Shown: positions 11,959-22,931 of the stretch, piece after piece
Layout: each line of letters opens with the position of its first letter
How positions within the stretch are numbered: position 1 is the first letter of the stretch
Assembly: GCA_004802705.1 (NCBI GenBank)
Contig: SGPL01000312.1
Coordinates: forward strand, 1-40,003
Reading direction: 5' to 3'
Length of the DNA: 40,003 nt
Source: Bondarzewia mesenterica
Lineage: Eukaryota > Basidiomycota > Agaricomycetes > Russulales > Bondarzewiaceae
Notes under the pieces: model-generated
Seen by the model: only the letters and a program-made list of their open reading frames with translations
The model's database searches: none
Told to the model about the DNA's origin: nothing
Translations under genes and position numbers: made by a program

Positions 11959-14323
11959 ATGACCTCTACACAAACCGTAACCTCGCCGGCGTTGAACAGG
12001 ACTGAGGGGTCTTTGGCCTCACCTCAAATCGAACCTTCTGCGTCTACATCTTCAGTTAAGAGCAACAAGGTTAGTTCATTTGTCTGTTTTGCAAGAGCAT
12101 TACGGGCGGGACGAGTTGTTCGTTCAACATGAGCGTTCTTCCGTTGTTTCCATGCCGGGTCCAAATGATTGTCAAAATTTACGATGGACAAGCCTTTCTT
12201 TCACACGGCGCATGAGTTGCTGTTGTTAAACATACCTGGTCGTCCCAGCGGAATGCTGACGATGGGCTATTTCTCCAGCGCAAACTCGCAGATGCCATTC
12301 AGAAACTGGACGAAGCTGTAGCGCCCAGGACAGACGACACCGACCGGCCTTCGCCAGCGAAAAAGCAACACACCGCGCGGTCGCTGTATTCCACTCTCGC
12401 CAAGTACGGCATCAAGTCGAAGCAGCCAGCACCCGCGTCAGTCAAGCTCTCGCTGTCTTCCATGGCCTGCTATCTGAACTGCACTCGCACCCCCTCCTCC
12501 TCCTTCCCTCCTTGTTTTCGCATCGTAGTGATTTCCCGACACCGAAGGCTGCCGACCTGTCGAAGACACCGCATTTGGCTGCCATCCTCGCTCGCACCGC
12601 CTCAAAGACACGCAACGCGTTCCCGCTGAGGTTCCGCTCACAAACGCCACACATCTCGTCGTCCACATTGCCATCATCTGAATACCGTCCTTCATCGACG
12701 ACCTCCTTCCTCTCCCGCCTCGCCACCTTCAAACTCAAGACCTACTCCAACAAGCCGCCCGCGATCGACGCCGTGGCTGCCGCGAAATGCGGCTGGACGA
12801 ACGACGGGAAGGACAGGCTCGTGTGTGGGATTTGTAAGATCTCGTGGGTCCTTGCTGGGAGAGAGGGGATGAGCAGAGACGCAGGTAAGTCGTTGCTCGT
12901 CTGACTGATTGCAGGTTGCAAAACGACGTTGCGAATACTATCCCCTCTCTTTGTCGGGTTTCTCAGCCAATGCGCTCGTCGAGAAGCAGAGAGTCCAGTT
13001 GGTGGAGATGCACAAGGACGGGTGTCCCTGGAAGACGAGACAGTGCGATGGTGAGTCCTGTAGATTTATTCTATGAGTGCGTATGCCTGATGTACCTGTA
13101 GCCGACGTCTATCGTATACTCCTGTCGTCGCCCGCCGCTATGGCCAGGGAAATTAAAACAAGAGCCCTGACCTTGGAACCCGTTCTCGAAGGCATTGACG
13201 TCAAACATCCTTTGGTACGCTTCATATGCTTCTTTACGATCATTTCCTTTGCTTAACCATTCCACAGTCCCAGAAGCAAGTCCAGCAACTCAAGTCTATC
13301 ATTGCTTCCATTCGGATGGACGGATATCATGATCCTGCTCAGTCTACAGATGGGGGAACGTCTTTGTTGGCATTCCCCTCTCTCATTCAAGAGCCTTCAC
13401 AGACCGCTATACTCACTGCGTTCTTCGGATGGTCTCTCGCTCCCCCTGTGCCTCCCGCACAACATTCACGCACGCCAACAATCTCACGAGCTAACTCAGT
13501 AACGTTCTCGGTGCCCTCCACCCCTCGCACGCCTTCGCGCCTTGGTGGTAAACTCACTCCTTCTGTATCCGCTTCGCGGTTATCTTTATCACGCATGAAT
13601 TCCGCGCAGCGTAGTCCGACTGGTTCTGTAGTCGGAGAACAGAAGCGGGACTCGTCTCTCCTCCACTGCGCCCTTTGTCACAGACGTCTAGGACTGTGGG
13701 CAGTCGGCCCATCCCCCTCTCGCGCCAAGGGACAGTCGCCATCCGCGCCCGCCCCTCCGACAAGACAGATTGATCTACTCAGAGAACACAGACCATATTG
13801 TCCTTATGTCGTACGCTCGACTTCCGTTCCCTCCCTTCCTGTACCGCAGTCTCATGCACAATCCGACTCACGGACGAAGTCATCAATCACGGATCATAAT
13901 GGGTCTTTGGTACAAATGAGCGGTGGACAGCCTGGTGCTATGGAGGGTTGGCGGGCAGTGTGGACGGTCGTGACACGGTACAGGATGGGTCAGAAGAAGC
14001 GGGACGAGCTGTTAAGGGAGGTGGACGAGCACGTGGGGCGTGCGGAATCGGCATCGCCGGACTCGTCGTTTGTGTTGGTGAGGTCGGAGACGGCTGAATT
14101 GCTTGTGCCGACGGAAGGCGGCGGCGGCGCGGGACAGGGGAGTGAGATGGATGTCGATGCGGATGTGGATTCCGTAGAAGCTATGATGGCGGGTGTCAAG
14201 AGCAAGGGGGTGAGTTTGAGCTTGTTGTTCTGGTTGCGTGTTTCGTCGACATCGCTGATGACATTTTACTTCTCCTCGTAGGGCAAGGAATTGTTGAAGT
14301 ACGTGAAGGGGCTGCTGGGTTGA
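11959..14323 (+). CDS. C3HC zinc-finger protein, Rsm1/NIPA family
   Basis: Fungal relative of S. pombe Rsm1 (mRNA export) and human NIPA/ZC3HC1 (nuclear basket, F-box protein). Exons: 11959-12069, 12279-12454, 12529-12884, 12967-13050, 13102-13214, 13268-14209, 14282-14323; 607 residues. The first zinc finger spans roughly residues 165-245 (FKLKTYSNKPPAI, AAKCGW, LVCGICKISW, EMHKDGCPWK). A second, Rsm1-type finger is near 410-460 (LHCALCHRRLGLW, EHRPYCPYV), followed by GWRAVWTVVTRYR. The linker is Ser/Pro/Thr-rich. The exon 2 donor (GTCTTC at 12455) is weak and was chosen to keep the frame, so that junction is the least certain. The short last exon encodes GKELLKYVKGLLG. Confidence 0.88.
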
Positions 14324-14827
14324 TGCGGAGGAAGCTGGGTCGTGGCGGTTTTCCTGTTTGGCGATGTGATGGACGCGCTGTCGAGTCAATTCATTACCTT
14401 ACAATTGACATTTTTCTCTCAGGGAATGTTCCCCTGCGTTCTTTGATGTTCTTGCGCGCCGCTGATGGCAGTACATACTTGATGGCCTCTCGAGTCTCAC
14501 TTTGCAGCTTGGCAGGAGATGTGTAGTCACGTGGTGAGGCTTCGGCGCTAAAGCGATAGATTCGGCAGCGGCTGTTAGAATTCAATCACTGCGCTTCCCG
14601 TAAGTAGTAACGATTCCGTAACGGCTTGGGGCTCCTCCTCCTCACAACTTGTTCCCCCTCACTTCTCTCCTTTTCTCTGGACTCTGCATGCGATTTGTAT
14701 ATTTCCTATCTATCTCCCGCGGCATCGAGGTCTTGGTCTGTTTCGAAAAACACAACTGAAAGGAATTGGTATTTATACTTACAAGAGAACTTGGAGAAGC
14801 AGAAACATCCTCAGAAACCGAAACTTG
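14324..14827. other. Intergenic region between the Rsm1-like and Bsd2-like genes
   Basis: Non-coding as far as I can see. A TATA-like stretch (ATTTATA near 14770) lies about 55 bp upstream of the Bsd2-like ATG. Confidence 0.4.
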
Positions 14828-16354
14828 ATGGCTTCGGCGAGATACGCACCCCTCCCAAATTCGCGTGCCGAACCTGACGCAGAGCGTGAGATGGACGAGG
14901 CATTTGGGATGGAGGACGATGATGAGCAGGCCAGCGAACATGGGGAGACGACGCCCCTGACAGTGAAGTCGAGTACGCCCCCAGATGGTTCACACGACGT
15001 GTCGACCGCTCAAGGCAACGGTATATACGATTTTGAACGGGATTATGACTACCCACCCCCAGGTTCTCCTCCAGATCCCTCCTCGAGGGCACTCCCAAAT
15101 TCATTCGGCAACTCCAACGGATACCTACCTACGTCTCCTGTCGCACCCTCCGTCCCTCGCCCCTCTTTCTTCCGCAGAGCTGTCGGTACCCTACTGCCGT
15201 CGTACTATCAGCGCGTGCCCATAGAGGACGTACGTGTCCGCCGACGCGGCGGGGGCATTGAGAACGACGGCGTGTTCGCAAACGTGATGGCCAAGCCGGG
15301 CGCGGGACGTAACATCTCCGTGCGCACTGCCAATGGGGACATCTACATGGTTCCTGAGGAAACGCAGAGCGAGGTCCCACCCGTATGTCCAACCAATCTC
15401 CTGATGCGCGTGATCTGATCATCATTCACAATGCTGACTGGTGTGGCATGCTGTTGCAGTCCTACGCGGCAGCTCAGGCGGACGCAGCGCCTGCTTACTG
15501 GGAAACGACCGTCCACGCACCATCCACAAACGAGTTGAACGGAGACATGATCATCGACGACCTGCCCACAGGGCCCTTCCTCACTTTTCTCTTCACCGCT
15601 GTCATTTCTTGGTTCTTCCAGCTCCCTGGCTTCCTTCTCACGTACCTTCTTCATCGCACGCATGCGGCCAAGTTCGGCTCACTCGCCGGCCTCTCGCTCA
15701 CGCTCATCCAGCTCGGGTTTGGCTCGACATTTACCGGCGGTGCCGATCTGCCCCAGTGGGGCGAAGGCAGTGCTGGCAGCGGGCAGGAGCTGGAGGTGCC
15801 CGTTACTGATGTCAATGGCGCACCGACGACGACTATGACGATCGACATGCCCTACCCGACCGGCATGCCAATGCCCACGGGCGAATCTGCGCCATTCCCT
15901 GACATGCCGCAAGCCTACGTCCCGCGCGAATGGATTTCTTTTATTCTCATGACCATGGGTGCGTCTCCCTTACCTTTTTCTTCCGTTCACTCCCACGGGA
16001 AACTGACATTGGTTTCGCGCAGGCTGGTTCCTCCTGCTCACTTCCATCATTGGTTTCTTCCGCGTCAAGCGCTTCGAAATGTCCGTCCGTGCTGCCGCTG
16101 CGTCTGCGCATGGCCCCCAGACAACTGCCGAGGACGTGCAGCGCGAGATGGCGATCCGGCGCAACTTCGACGACGTCTTCGGGATTAATCTTGGGGGCGC
16201 ACCCGGGCAGCCAGCGCCGCCTGTCGCGGGATCCACGCAGGGACTGGAGGGCCAGACTATCAATTTGGTGGAGACAGTGGATTTGGAGCAGGCACGGCGG
16301 ATGATCGAGGAGGCGCGGTTGGAGAGGGATCTGCGCGCCGCTGGGTTGCTGTGA
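14828..16354 (+). CDS. BSD2: Bsd2/Ndfip-family ubiquitin-ligase adaptor
   Basis: Multi-spanning Golgi/endosome membrane adaptor. In yeast, Bsd2 recruits the HECT ligase Rsp5 to metal transporters and other cargo, sending them to the vacuole. Exons: 14828-15382, 15460-15958, 16023-16354; 461 residues. The N-terminal half is acidic and Pro/Ser-rich and ends in a conserved block with LPSYYQRVP; L123-P-S-Y126 fits the LPxY variant of the PY motif bound by Rsp5 WW domains. Three hydrophobic segments follow, at about 226-248, 257-275 and 343-364, the family topology. The C-terminus FRVKRFEMSVRAA and the EEARLERDLR tail are typical. The gene is intact. It lies about 5.5 kb from the ZIP transporter; a functional link is only suggestive. 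Confidence 0.92.
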
Positions 16355-17598
16355 GTCGGAGAGCAGCGTTGTAGGTACATTGATTCGGTATACCCCACTC
16401 TTTTCTTGCTTATTTTATCCCGAATAGAAGGGTTTGGTTTTATGTTATTCCCTTCGATTTCGACAGTTGGATCTCTCCCTCTCTTTGCTTTAGTCGGCTC
16501 GGCTCGGCATATAAAGGCCGCTTGCTGACGATGTCTTGTTTTTGTTTTTACCCTCGAGTGAGGATATAGTTGGATTGGGTTATGAGGAGTCTATTGGTTT
16601 ATTTGTAACTTTATTGTACGTTCGAATTCAAAAAAAGTTATTTTGAAGGCTGACAGATGTCGAGAAAGCCTTTTGTGTCTATGGAATTTCCGTACATTCG
16701 CCCAGCACGCGAGCTCAGAATGCATTGGGAATACAACAAGAAAAAGACAACTAACGAAGCAAAAGCATACATGCATGCAGCAATCTTTCCCCTTCCCGCA
16801 AGCGCGGCAAGAAATTTACCTTACGCTTAAACGACTGTCTTCTGTGTAGGTCGCTACGGAGACTTCCTTGCGCTGGTGTCAAGGAGTCCCAATGACTTCA
16901 CGACACTTTCTTTCGTCCCAGTGTGGCATATGTGCTGACTGCGGCTGTTCTCGATCTCACGGAGAAATGGGATCACGATACAGAACGACTGTCTCCTGCT
17001 TTGTTTGTAAGGTCTGCCTGTGGGAGATAAGATCACGATGCTGGCGGAGGCCCGCGGGGCGAGCATGCTGCCCCAGGAGTGGCCACAGTACTCGACTTGT
17101 CCGTCACTGCGCCGGCTATCTAGAGACTTAAGTCACCNGTCTAACCAAACATCATGTCATTGTGGCCGCGCGCAAGCTCATCTGTGTCATACACAACAAG
17201 GAATACANNNGNANTANAGNTNNANTAGATTNAANTAGAAAAATANNNNNNNNNNNNNNNNNNNNNNNNNNNNNNNNNNNNNNNNNNNNNNNNNNNNNNN
17301 NNNNNNNNNNNNNNNNNNNNNNNNNNNNNNNNNNNNNNNNNNNNNNNNNNNNNNNNNNNNNNNNNNNNNNNNNNNNNNNNNNNNNNNNNNNNNNNNNNNN
17401 NNNNNNNNNNNNNNNNNNNNNNNNNNNNNNNNNNNNNNNNNNNNNNNNNNNNNNNNNNNNNNNNNNNNNNNNNNNNNNNNNNNNNNNNNNNNNNNNNNNN
17501 NNNNNNNNNNNNNNNNNCATAANCTNTNCANATTCATCNNANNNNANGGTGGNGNGCACCAGGAGCCCAGGAGCGTTCAAAAGAAAACTAAGTCGTAC
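16355..17598. other. Intergenic region running into the assembly gap
   Basis: This holds the 3' flank of the Bsd2-like gene, then sequence with no recognised gene, then the N run. The missing last exon of the short-chain dehydrogenase probably lies in or beside the gap. The readable part 16800-17200 shows no SDR C-terminal motif on the minus strand. Confidence 0.45.
17209..17548. other. Assembly gap and low-quality flanks
   Basis: There is a solid N block from about 17246 to 17517 with scattered Ns on both sides. Single Ns continue through 17.6-18.3 kb and 20.7-21.1 kb. Confidence 0.99.
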
Positions 17599-18956
17599 CT
17601 TGCCATTGTACTCCGCCGTCTCGGGCGCCGTACCGGCCCAAAGTTGGGTCAGNGCGCCATAGCTTGTGGNATANAAAACNNNNTCCTATGCATACAGATN
17701 GANCACATCGATTCCTGATAATTAGACCAGAACCAAAGGAATNTGANGACGTACAACGACAAACTTGCGGATNCCGGTGAGGTAGCGCTGGAGGTCAGTT
17801 TTCAAATTGCCTGCACGGATGTGCNTGGAGAGNAAGGGTTAGAGGAACGGCAAGAGCAACTGCAGAGACGATCGGGGACGNACCTGGGTTGAGAGAGGTA
17901 GAAACGATCTTGTCTCCGTANCGCCGTGCTAATTCACGCGCGAAGANGACGTCTCCCTAAGAAGTACAANCATGAGTCAACCCATCTATCGAACTTGAAT
18001 TTANAGGCATACGCACGAATTTACTCTGATTGTACATCGTATGCGTGTCGAACTTCCTCCTGGCCTCTCCGTCCCTGAACGTGTCCCACTCCAGTTTGCT
18101 CACCATGTACGTGGCCGAGGAAGACGTCGTGACGACGCGCGANTTGTANGCTGGTGTCGACGCGGCGAAAAGAGCGGGAAGCAGGCATTGGGTAAANTGG
18201 AAATGGCCTATAAGCGGCAGACAGGGTAGGTTAGCGTGTGCGAGCTCAAGAAAAAAGGGGCGTACCGATAACATTTGTGCCAAACTGCATATCGTANCCC
18301 TGGGCTGTAAGCCAGTCCATGGGACACGCCATCACGCCTCTTCCAAACCGTCATGAAGTTAAAATTTATTGCTATGAATTCACAGACAGAGAAAGACTCA
18401 CGCATTGTTGAATAGCACATGCAACTCTTTCTCCTTTCTAGTAATATAGACCGAAAGTCAGTGCACGGGGCTACAAATTGCTGTGATGCTGCAAACAGGA
18501 GACTGACGATAGAAACTCATCTGAGCTCTCCCTGATACTTTTCAGGTCTGCGAGGTCTAAATGGAGGTACGTCGCTTCCTTGCCTGTCTCACGTTTGAGC
18601 TCCTCGATAGCAGATTTAGCTTTCTCTTCTGAGCGTGTGGCAATATAAACTTTTGCATTGTGCGCCAAGAGAGCCTATGTCCAATAATCGCATGAAAGTT
18701 ATCGCTCAAGATGCACAAGATGCAGATTGCAGTCAAATAAGGGCCAAGAGCAATGCGCACCTTCACCGTCTCCTTTCCTATGCCTGTATTGCCTCCTAAA
18801 CGAAGACAACAGTTAAGGCTGCTTATCGTGCGACTTCGGGCAAGCAAACACACCAGTGACAATTACGACCTTCCCACTCAGGTCCGGAATATCATCAACT
18901 CCCCACTTTGGTTTTGGGGGGAATCCCTGCATGAGGGCCGACCATTTGTTTCCCAT
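17599..18956 (-). CDS. Short-chain dehydrogenase/reductase, 3' end lost in the gap
   Basis: Classical Rossmann-fold NAD(P)-dependent oxidoreductase of the retinol dehydrogenase/WWOX-like fungal group; substrate unknown. Exons, downward: 18956-18854, 18795-18761, 18674-18508, 18437-18402, 18339-18266, 18207-18017, 17956-17884, 17810-17755, 17685-17599; 274 codons, then a donor GTACGA leads into the gap. Motifs: cofactor loop [38 protein letters not shown], the serine strand RVVTTSSSA, the catalytic YNQSK (Y-x3-K) and [13 protein letters not shown]. The final seen part is [17 protein letters not shown] last exon of roughly 30-40 residues is expected. Several Ns fall inside codons. The start ATG is followed by [11 protein letters not shown], common in this group. 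Confidence 0.87.
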
Positions 18957-19369
18957 GGTAGTTTTGTTAAACCTGACGAAAATTCAGGAGTTACAGTAAA
19001 TCAGGGTAATGGGGTGCAACGAAGACAAGATGTCAATGTTGCAATGTTGTTTTGAGGGGTAATGCACCCGGTGTGAAATTGCATAGCGATACGTAGGGCG
19101 TGGTCGTCGGGGCCCGGTGGATCTCGGTCCCTGTGCCATCCTCCATGCTCAGCAGGTCAGAGAAATCTTGCTGGTTATCACAAGTTACAGTGGAAGACTG
19201 ACGTCAGACACGGATATGTCTACAACCTGCCATTGGGAGACCAGACTGACAACTTGAAAGTGAAATGTGCCTATTACAGTGTTGTGATGTGAGCCACCTT
19301 CAGTCCAAGTTATAATTTCCGGTTAGGGAATCATTCTCTCAGAGCAGACAGCACTGACACCGTCGAAGG
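18957..19369. other. Divergent intergenic stretch upstream of the dehydrogenase
   Basis: No gene is recognised. It contains the promoter of the minus-strand dehydrogenase and possibly decayed sequence belonging to the adjacent ILV6 remnant. Confidence 0.4.
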
Positions 19370-19737
19370 GAACCTGTCGTTCCGAGACTAGCTCGTGTCT
19401 TGTTGGACGAGCGACCCAAAACCCCTCCCCCAATTGATGATTCAACATCGGCACTCGATTACAAGGTGTTGCCCCCACCACTTCCAGAGACGGACCTGCC
19501 TTGCTCGAGAACAGCAGAGGAGGCAGTGACCAACATTCTTTACAACACTCCTTCCAGTCTGTAGCTGTCCTGTTCCGCGTGTCTGGAATCCTGGTGGGAC
19601 GCGGATTCAACATCGACTCTCTCATCATTTGCCACACCGAGATTCGTGTCCTGAGTCAGATGTCCATCGTCCTCAGCGACAGGATATTGTCGTCGAGCAG
19701 GCGAGGAGACAGCTTGAGGACTGGGTGCGTCTGAGTA
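19370..19737 (+). pseudogene. ILV6: Decayed fragment of acetolactate synthase regulatory subunit (ILV6)
   Basis: Three blocks in shifting frames match the conserved ACT region of the small subunit of acetohydroxyacid synthase (mitochondrial branched-chain amino acid synthesis). From about 19376: LDYKVLPPPLPETD and AEEAVTNILYNTPSS, ending in TAG. Then, after a deletion that removes the block expected before it, LFRVSGILVGRGFNIDSL and CHTEIRVLSQMSIVLS. Then, in a third frame, QDIVVEQARRQLEDW, followed by what looks like an old donor (GTGCGT). A premature stop, at least one deletion and a frameshift show it is dead. Neither a start nor the C-terminal half is recognisable. Because the gene is normally single-copy and needed for valine/isoleucine synthesis, an intact copy should exist elsewhere. 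Confidence 0.85.
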
Positions 19738-20353
19738 TCATCGCATATTTAGTGTGCGGGAGGATGATTGATTCTGGAGTGATACTGTACCTTAAGTATC
19801 GTCGATGATCTTGTACCAACCAGGTTTTGAGAGGCTAGTCAGCGCCGGGGTAGGTGAATTCGTATTCGCGTTCGGCGACTGAAGCTGGGGCTGGACATGA
19901 TGCGATCGCGATGGGGGAGATGTTACTCGGATGAAGTCTCCGCACAGCAGGTGACAATTGTTTCTGTGTGTGATGGACGAGGCACAACGATGTTCATAGT
20001 ACTGTCAAATTACACTCACACATCCCAGAGGATTTCAGCTTTCGTGGTCTTTGATCATCCATATCGGACATCTTACTTGCTGATTGCAGTCGCGATATGG
20101 CATAATAGAACTTGCCAAAGATTAAGTCGGTCTTAGTGTATGTTACTTCATGACCATGGCATCGCACTGGCTAGTGGTCTCAGAAGAAACATAATAGCAG
20201 TCGCAGAACAATGCCAAAGCGTCTCACTCTTCAAGTATAAAGCTCACCTGTTTGGTCACCCGAATACCCTCCAAAACCACGCAGAAATACCTCTCGCTGT
20301 CCTATACTTCGCGTTTCCAGTTATCCTCGTCCTTGGTTTAAGATCAAACAAGC
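19738..20353. other. Intergenic region upstream of HEN1
   Basis: No recognisable gene. The part next to the ILV6 remnant may be its unrecognisable continuation; the right part is the HEN1 promoter. Confidence 0.4.
20236..20242 (+). promoter_or_regulatory. TATA box candidate for HEN1
   Basis: TATAAAG lies about 112 bp upstream of the HEN1 ATG. This is a motif match only. Confidence 0.35.
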
Positions 20354-22035
20354 ATGAGCCAATCGACCCTCGAGCTAGTGGCGGTCACAGCAGGAGACCA
20401 TGAAGATGCTGACATCGACTTGAGCGTGTCATTCTTCCCACAACTGTATCTACAGCGGCACCTCTGGATCCTTGATGTCTTGCGGCGCGAAGACGTTACC
20501 ACAGTAAGGCTGCCAACATTTTTTTTTTCTCTTCCTCATCACTCAAACAAAAAAAAAAAAAAAAATCTCTGTGTCGCGCACTTAGCTCCTCGACGTCGGA
20601 TGTGGCACAGGTCAACTCCTCGAGTCCCTCCGCAATCCCGCACCCAACCTCACCTCCCCGCCAGCCCCGCTCGCCGATGCGTATCCCACCATCGAAAAGG
20701 AAGTATANATCCATCTAAGTACGATACATGCCCTCGATGTCTCCCCCGNAGACCTGAAAGAGACGATCGAGGTCACAACGCCTCCTTCGCCTTCACCTCC
20801 AGAGCGNATGGATTATGGATGGCAGCCTCGATGGGACGACTTGGAGGTTAAAGTTTGGCTGGGTAGCCTAGCCGCTCCAAACANCGAGTTGGTAGGCGTG
20901 NAGTGTATCGTCGCGATGGAGGTGTACGTATCCGGTCTTTGGTTTCCCGCCGGCGAGCACTGACTAGTTTTTCCGCTCCGATAGCATTGAACACCTTGAT
21001 CCTCTTGACCTTGCGGCGTTCGCCCCGATCCTGCTCGGTACCTACCACCCCCGCCTGTTGCTCATGACAACTCCGTCCTACACCTTCAACGCCCGCTTNN
21101 ACCCACCGGNCTCCACTTCCTCGGGAATACCCGACCCCACGGGTCGCACAGATCGGTGCTTCCGTCATCCGGATCACAAATTCGAGTGGACACCAGAGGA
21201 ATGCAAAGAATGGAGCGAGGCGGCGGGGGTGGAGTGGGGGTACGAAGTGCAGGTGAGCGGCGTCGGGCGGGCAAGGGAGGTCGACCCTTGGGGAAGGGAC
21301 GCAGAATGCGGGTACGCGAGCCAGGTCGTGCTGTTTAGGAGAAAGGAAGGAGATGAGTGGGAGCTGCAGCGTCAATGGAGAAGCAATGTGTGGATGCATA
21401 CGCGTTGGAAGGAAAGAGGGATGGGCGTAGGACACGAGTTGCTGGCCACGCAAGTCTACCGAAAGCACGAGATGTCGGGCCGGCCAGCGTCAGGGGATGA
21501 AATCGCGCAGAGGGTGAGGGAAGTCATGATTGACTGGCGGGACGCGCAAGTTCCGGTGAGGGATCTGTGGACAGACGAGGGTGTCTGGTCGCTTAGCGGC
21601 GGGTATTTGGAGGTGTTGCTCGATACGGTGATCCTGCACGACGCGTTCGAGGTGAACAGGGAGTTTGAATCGAGATGGGAGTGGCAGGTCACCTTAATTG
21701 AGGGCGTTCCCCTTCCAGAGAAGCGGGACGTGTCGGACGAGGATGCTAAATGGATGGATGCCATTGCGTCGAGGAGCGACTCACCCGAGAATGACGAACG
21801 GGAGAACGTCGACGGCGAAACAACTTTGTGGGAAGAATACCCAGCGACGACAGCAGACGTACCAGGACTGAAAGACGGATGGGGAGCAAGTGTAGCTGGA
21901 TGGGGCGAAAGTGTGGCTGAGTTAGAGTGGGTGTCAGCTAGCTCTGATGGTATGGCAGGCGCTATGGATGGTGAACAAACTCAACATCTCCAGGAGGGAT
22001 GGGGAGTAAATCGTGGTTGGGGAGAGACTACGTAG
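20354..22035 (+). CDS. HEN1: HEN1 small-RNA 3'-terminal 2'-O-methyltransferase with GWG-rich tail
   Basis: SAM-dependent enzyme that methylates the 2'-OH of the last nucleotide of small RNAs, protecting them from uridylation and decay. Exons: 20354-20503, 20586-20923, 20985-22035; 512 residues. The conserved start SVSFFPQLYLQRHLWIL precedes the SAM loop LLDVGCGTGQLLE (51-63) and ALDVSP. The metal-binding set is complete: E162, E165 and H166 in MEVIEHLDP, and H227 in RHPDHKFEWT, spaced as in plant HEN1. TTPSYTFNARF is also characteristic. No plant-type N-terminal RNA-binding half is present, as in animal and bacterial Hen1. The C-terminal tail (458-512) carries four GWG motifs plus an EW. Several Ns lie in exons 2-3, including one TAN codon near 20707. 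Intron 1 contains long T and A tracts. Confidence 0.93.
21871..22032 (+). other. GWG-motif tail of HEN1 (Argonaute-hook-like)
   Basis: It encodes residues 458-512. Tryptophans at 462, 469, 502 and 508 are each flanked by glycine on both sides (DGWGA, AGWGE, EGWGV, RGWGE), and W478 follows Glu. The surroundings are rich in Gly, Ser, Glu and Asp with no predicted fold, as in GW-type Argonaute-binding peptides. Function is inferred. Confidence 0.6.
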
Positions 22036-22304
22036 CAGTGAGCACAGGACCTGCACGGGACGTACCATACTGCGGCATCACTATACCCTGAAAACGGAAC
22101 TCAGGAGTTATTTGAAAGACGAAAGTAAAATCATATGTCCGTGGATTGAAACCGAAATATGCTATGGTTATGATACAAAAGCCCAAACCTGCTCTTACGC
22201 CAAGCCGTTAGCTCAAGTGGTAAGATGGCACCTGTCCAAGACGGCAAAACGAACCAGGTATAAACCACCTCCACTCGACGTCTCTCCGCAATGGGCAATT
22301 TCTT

Positions 22305-22643
22305 TTACTTCTCGACCGCCAAATTCCTCCTCGGAGCTACCACTTACATGAGCTCCACCTCGAGACCGCATCACGACGACTCGACTCACCAATGAGCGGA
22401 TGCACTTGCGCGAGGTAGGCAATTGCCCACATGAGATAGCAACACACGAGCGCGAGCATGAGACTTGTGCGCACAAGCCTGACCGAACAGCATTAGCTTG
22501 AACCGACTTGTCGTATGAAAGGTCGCGCGGTCTTCATGAGAAACGTACGTCTGTTGTGGACCTTTGGGAACAAAGAACCAAGATGCAGCCATGAGTCCTG
22601 CGACTACGACGAGCACAAAGAGAGCTGGAAGTGAGGATGCCAT
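22305..22643 (-). CDS. VMA9: V-type proton ATPase subunit e
   Basis: Small hydrophobic subunit of the membrane Vo sector of the vacuolar proton pump, needed for assembly. Exons, downward: 22643-22549, 22478-22390, 22342-22305; 73 residues, the same length as yeast Vma9. The first membrane helix (LPALFVLVVVAGLMAASW) is followed by FFVPKGPQQT, then LVRTSLMLALVCCYLMWAI as the second helix, then the signature AYLAQVHPLI and a short basic end VVAPRRNLAVEK. The middle exon's donor and the last exon's AAG acceptor were chosen because they restore the conserved HPL-APRR ending. Its 3' end faces that of HEN1, 269 bp away. Confidence 0.93.
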
Positions 22644-22931
22644 CTTGAGGCTTGTTCGTTGGCTGAGGAGGCAGCAGAGAGTAATAACGACGAGCCTGAC
22701 AGTCAGTCACTGAGGGAGGTGTCCCAAGACCTCCGTGACGCCAAAGGATGATCACGTGCGTGAAGGAAGGTATCGAAACTGGAAGGACTGTAAATCAACC
22801 GCACACTCTCATCATCTTATCCTCTTATTCCAAACTTATGCCTCAGAAGGGCTCTGGTATGGTGAGGTTTTACCGTGTTTTAAACAGCTATTACATGCGA
22901 TATAGATATGAGATGTAGGGATATCAGCAGT

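Noticed and set aside
16509..16515. TATAAAG motif as a promoter
   Set aside because: It lies about 155 bp downstream of the Bsd2-like stop codon, and no plus-strand gene starts nearby.
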